From Hoeflea_A sp039025395 (lineage in GTDB: Bacteria > Pseudomonadota > Alphaproteobacteria > Rhizobiales > Rhizobiaceae): a stretch of 64,000 bases of DNA. Position numbers and translations under genes: made by a program. Each line of letters begins with the position of its first letter. Position 1 is the first letter of the stretch. Shown here one piece after another: positions 62,555 through 64,000 of this stretch. The stretch is from the NCBI GenBank assembly GCA_039025395.1, contig JBCCOK010000012.1:22892-86891 (forward strand), written 5' to 3'. The notes beneath the pieces are model-generated. The model ran no database searches. It saw only the letters and a program-made list of their open reading frames with translations, and was not told where the DNA came from.

Positions 62555-63330
62555 CAGGCTGCGAACTCTGCGACCGCGGCTTCGCCGCCGCCAACGAGAT
62601 CAAGGAAGATGTCCTCAAGGTTCGAACCCGAACCGCCGGATCGCAGGCGCAACTCCTCGAGTGTTCCCTCGGCAATCAGCCGGCCGCGATCGATGACACC
62701 GATGCGTTCAGCCATCCGTTCGGCGACTTCCAGAATGTGCGTTGTCATGATGACAGTCACGCCGCCGGCGACGCGTTCCTGAAGCACGCTCTTGACCTGG
62801 CGAGCCGAGCCGGCGTCGAGACCGGTCAGCGGCTCGTCGAGAATGATCAGCCGTGGATTGTGGACAAGCGCACCGGCAAGCGCGACTTTCTGGCGCATAC
62901 CCTTCGAAAAACCGCCGCACCTTTCATGCGCATGGGCTGCAAGGCCCAGAAGTTCGAGCAATTCGGCACTGCGTATCTCGGCGACCCGCGGCTCGACACC
63001 CCAGAGGCCGGCAACAAATTCGAGATATTCGTGAGGAGACAGCTTGTCATAGATCATCGGCTCATCGGAAACCCACGCCGTTATGCGTTTGGCTTCCACA
63101 GGATGACGCAGCGCATCAATACCGAAGATGGAAATCGCACCGCGATCGGGTGGCAGAAGACCGGCGACCATGCGCAATGTCGTCGTCTTACCCGCTCCGT
63201 TCGGGCCAAGAAGCGCATAGAATTCACCCGCGGCGACCCGCAGGCCAAGTTCATTGACCGCCGGTTTATCGAAAGCCTTGCAAAGGCTGTCGATTTTGAG
63301 AGCCGGTTCGTCCTGCACAGTATCGGACAT
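62554..63330 (-). CDS. ABC exporter ATP-binding protein (CcmA/NatA-like)
   Basis: A 258-residue ATPase with Walker A GPNGAGKTTTLRM, a Q-loop WVSDEPMIYDKLSPHEYLEF, signature FSKGMRQKVALAGALVHNP, Walker B LIILDEPLTGLD and switch His in VIMTTHILEVAERM. The FSKGMRQK signature and GLLPPDRGAI segment are those of drug, Na+ or polysaccharide-type exporters. Partner is the permease downstream. The substrate is unknown. Confidence 0.93.
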   Translation of the reverse strand: MSDTVQDEPALKIDSLCKAFDKPAVNELGLRVAAGEFYALLGPNGAGKTTTLRMVAGLLPPDRGAISIFGIDALRHPVEAKRITAWVSDEPMIYDKLSPHEYLEFVAGLWGVEPRVAEIRSAELLELLGLAAHAHERCGGFSKGMRQKVALAGALVHNPRLIILDEPLTGLDAGSARQVKSVLQERVAGGVTVIMTTHILEVAERMAERIGVIDRGRLIAEGTLEELRLRSGGSGSNLEDIFLDLVGGGEAAVAEFAA

Positions 63331-63461
63331 GGTTTACCCCGCACCGCTCGTTGTTCGAGGCGGTACCGGACAGGTCCGCCTTTCAGCGGACCAATGCTAC
63401 ACGGAGCGTGTTGAAGCGAGGTAAACGATGCAAGGATGACGTCGCCTGAACCGCTTTCGGT

Positions 63462-63866
63462 TCAAAGCCGGCCGGATTCGTACTCCTCGCATGAATGCCC
63501 CATCAGAGAGAGGCCTTCTTCCAGATAATCGGCAAGCAACGGTATGCCGAGCAGATATTGAGCCGTGCGTTCATTGTGGGCGTCCGCGGCCTGGGATCGA
63601 ATATCATCCCAATCGGTTCTGTCGTAGTCCTCGCGCCCGAGCCAGGTAAGGGTGACAAGGTCAATCTGCTCATCGACAGTCAACGACGAGATGAAGGACG
63701 TCAGTTCCTCCTCGACCGGATCGTCACGGTGGCTTTCCAGAACCGAATACATGGCGTCGTCCGAGGCATTCGATCCCGGATCAGGGTCGGTTACCGCGTC
63801 CTTCACATCAAATGCACGTGCCTTGACGATCGTGAAACAGACCTTTTCGAGAGAAATCTCCATCAT
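63462..63866 (-). CDS. DUF3775 domain protein
   Basis: A 134-residue acidic soluble protein matching DUF3775: FTIVKARAFDVKDAVTDPDPGSNASDD at the N-terminus, LTVDEQIDLVTLTWLGREDYD and AHNERTAQYLLGIPLLADYLEEGLSLMGHSCEEYE at the C-terminus. The function is unknown. A perfect GGAGG 8 nt before ATG 63866 decides the start against upstream in-frame ATG 63881. The last 134 bases of the window beyond it show no gene I can support. Confidence 0.85.
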   Translation of the reverse strand: MMEISLEKVCFTIVKARAFDVKDAVTDPDPGSNASDDAMYSVLESHRDDPVEEELTSFISSLTVDEQIDLVTLTWLGREDYDRTDWDDIRSQAADAHNERTAQYLLGIPLLADYLEEGLSLMGHSCEEYESGRL

Positions 63867-64000
63867 TTGCCAGTCCTCCATGCGACAAACGGTTTCCCGC
63901 CCGCAAGACTGCGGCGGCGAAACCAAGACTACATGGCAATCGAGACAAGCGAATTGAGATGGGTCAAACAGCACGCGGGTTTAATGCTTCGACCGCTGCC

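Noticed and set aside
1..64000. tRNA, rRNA, CRISPR arrays, insertion sequences, prophage or integrase genes
   Set aside because: None was recognised: no transposase or integrase proteins, no regularly spaced repeats and no tRNA-like cloverleaf seen by eye. A covariance-model scan would be needed to exclude small RNAs.

Overview
This 64 kb window looks like chromosomal DNA of an alphaproteobacterium of the order Hyphomicrobiales (Rhizobiales), probably a marine-type relative of the Rhizobiaceae/Phyllobacteriaceae/Ahrensiaceae. Supporting signs are a CcrM-type GANTC methyltransferase, an IalB-family protein, the order ctaC-ctaD-ctaB-coxF-ctaG-ctaE-DUF983-SURF1-ispH-thrB-rnhA, a DHBP synthase with a decayed RibA half, and a DUF6101 protein. 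The left edge carries photosynthesis genes, so the organism is probably an anoxygenic phototroph. I see no rRNA, tRNA, CRISPR array, insertion sequence, phage gene or replication origin. Gene density is high and most genes are conserved housekeeping genes.

Layout. (1) 1-1363: the C-terminus of a reaction-centre M-like subunit (pufM) overlaps by 4 bp a single gene that joins PuhB and PuhC, two photosynthetic complex assembly proteins normally encoded separately. This is the most unusual locus in the window. (2) 1.5-4.3 kb: an ABC importer of the NMT1/THI5 type. (3) 4.3-10.1 kb: a five-gene quinone/aromatic-stress operon (ring-cleaving dioxygenase, esterase, isochorismatase-like hydrolase, periplasmic adaptor, MFS exporter) divergent from a LysR regulator. 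(4) 10.1-21.8 kb: ppdK, smc, a DsbA-like lipoprotein, dciA, mutY, ccrM and two HAD phosphatases. (5) 21.8-32.7 kb: thrC, an M16 peptidase, an acetyltransferase, a membrane EAL phosphodiesterase with a decayed GGDEF domain, thiol-redox proteins, and a Gly/His/Arg-rich CpxP/ZraP-like protein beside a roughly 500 bp gene-poor patch. (6) 32.7-41.7 kb: the aa3 cytochrome c oxidase operon followed by ispH-thrB-rnhA. (7) 42-54.9 kb: ialB, tldD, pdxH, fabI, aroC, ribB, a deacetylase homologue, xseB, dxs and tlyA. (8) 54.9-64 kb: an acyl-CoA dehydrogenase/enoyl-CoA isomerase operon with a LiuR-like operator, tsaC, an FAD-linked dehydrogenase, DUF6101, an ABC exporter and DUF3775.

How the parts connect. 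The photosynthesis fragment and the aa3 oxidase represent two energy-conserving systems. dxs and ispH supply isoprenoids, which quinones, haem o/a and, in a phototroph, carotenoids and the bacteriochlorophyll tail all need. thrB and thrC complete threonine synthesis from opposite strands. The quinone-stress operon, the 1-Cys peroxiredoxin, the DsbD-like and DsbA-like proteins and the His-rich periplasmic protein suggest investment in redox and envelope stress defence. Family assignments rest on recognised motifs and synteny; no database search was run.
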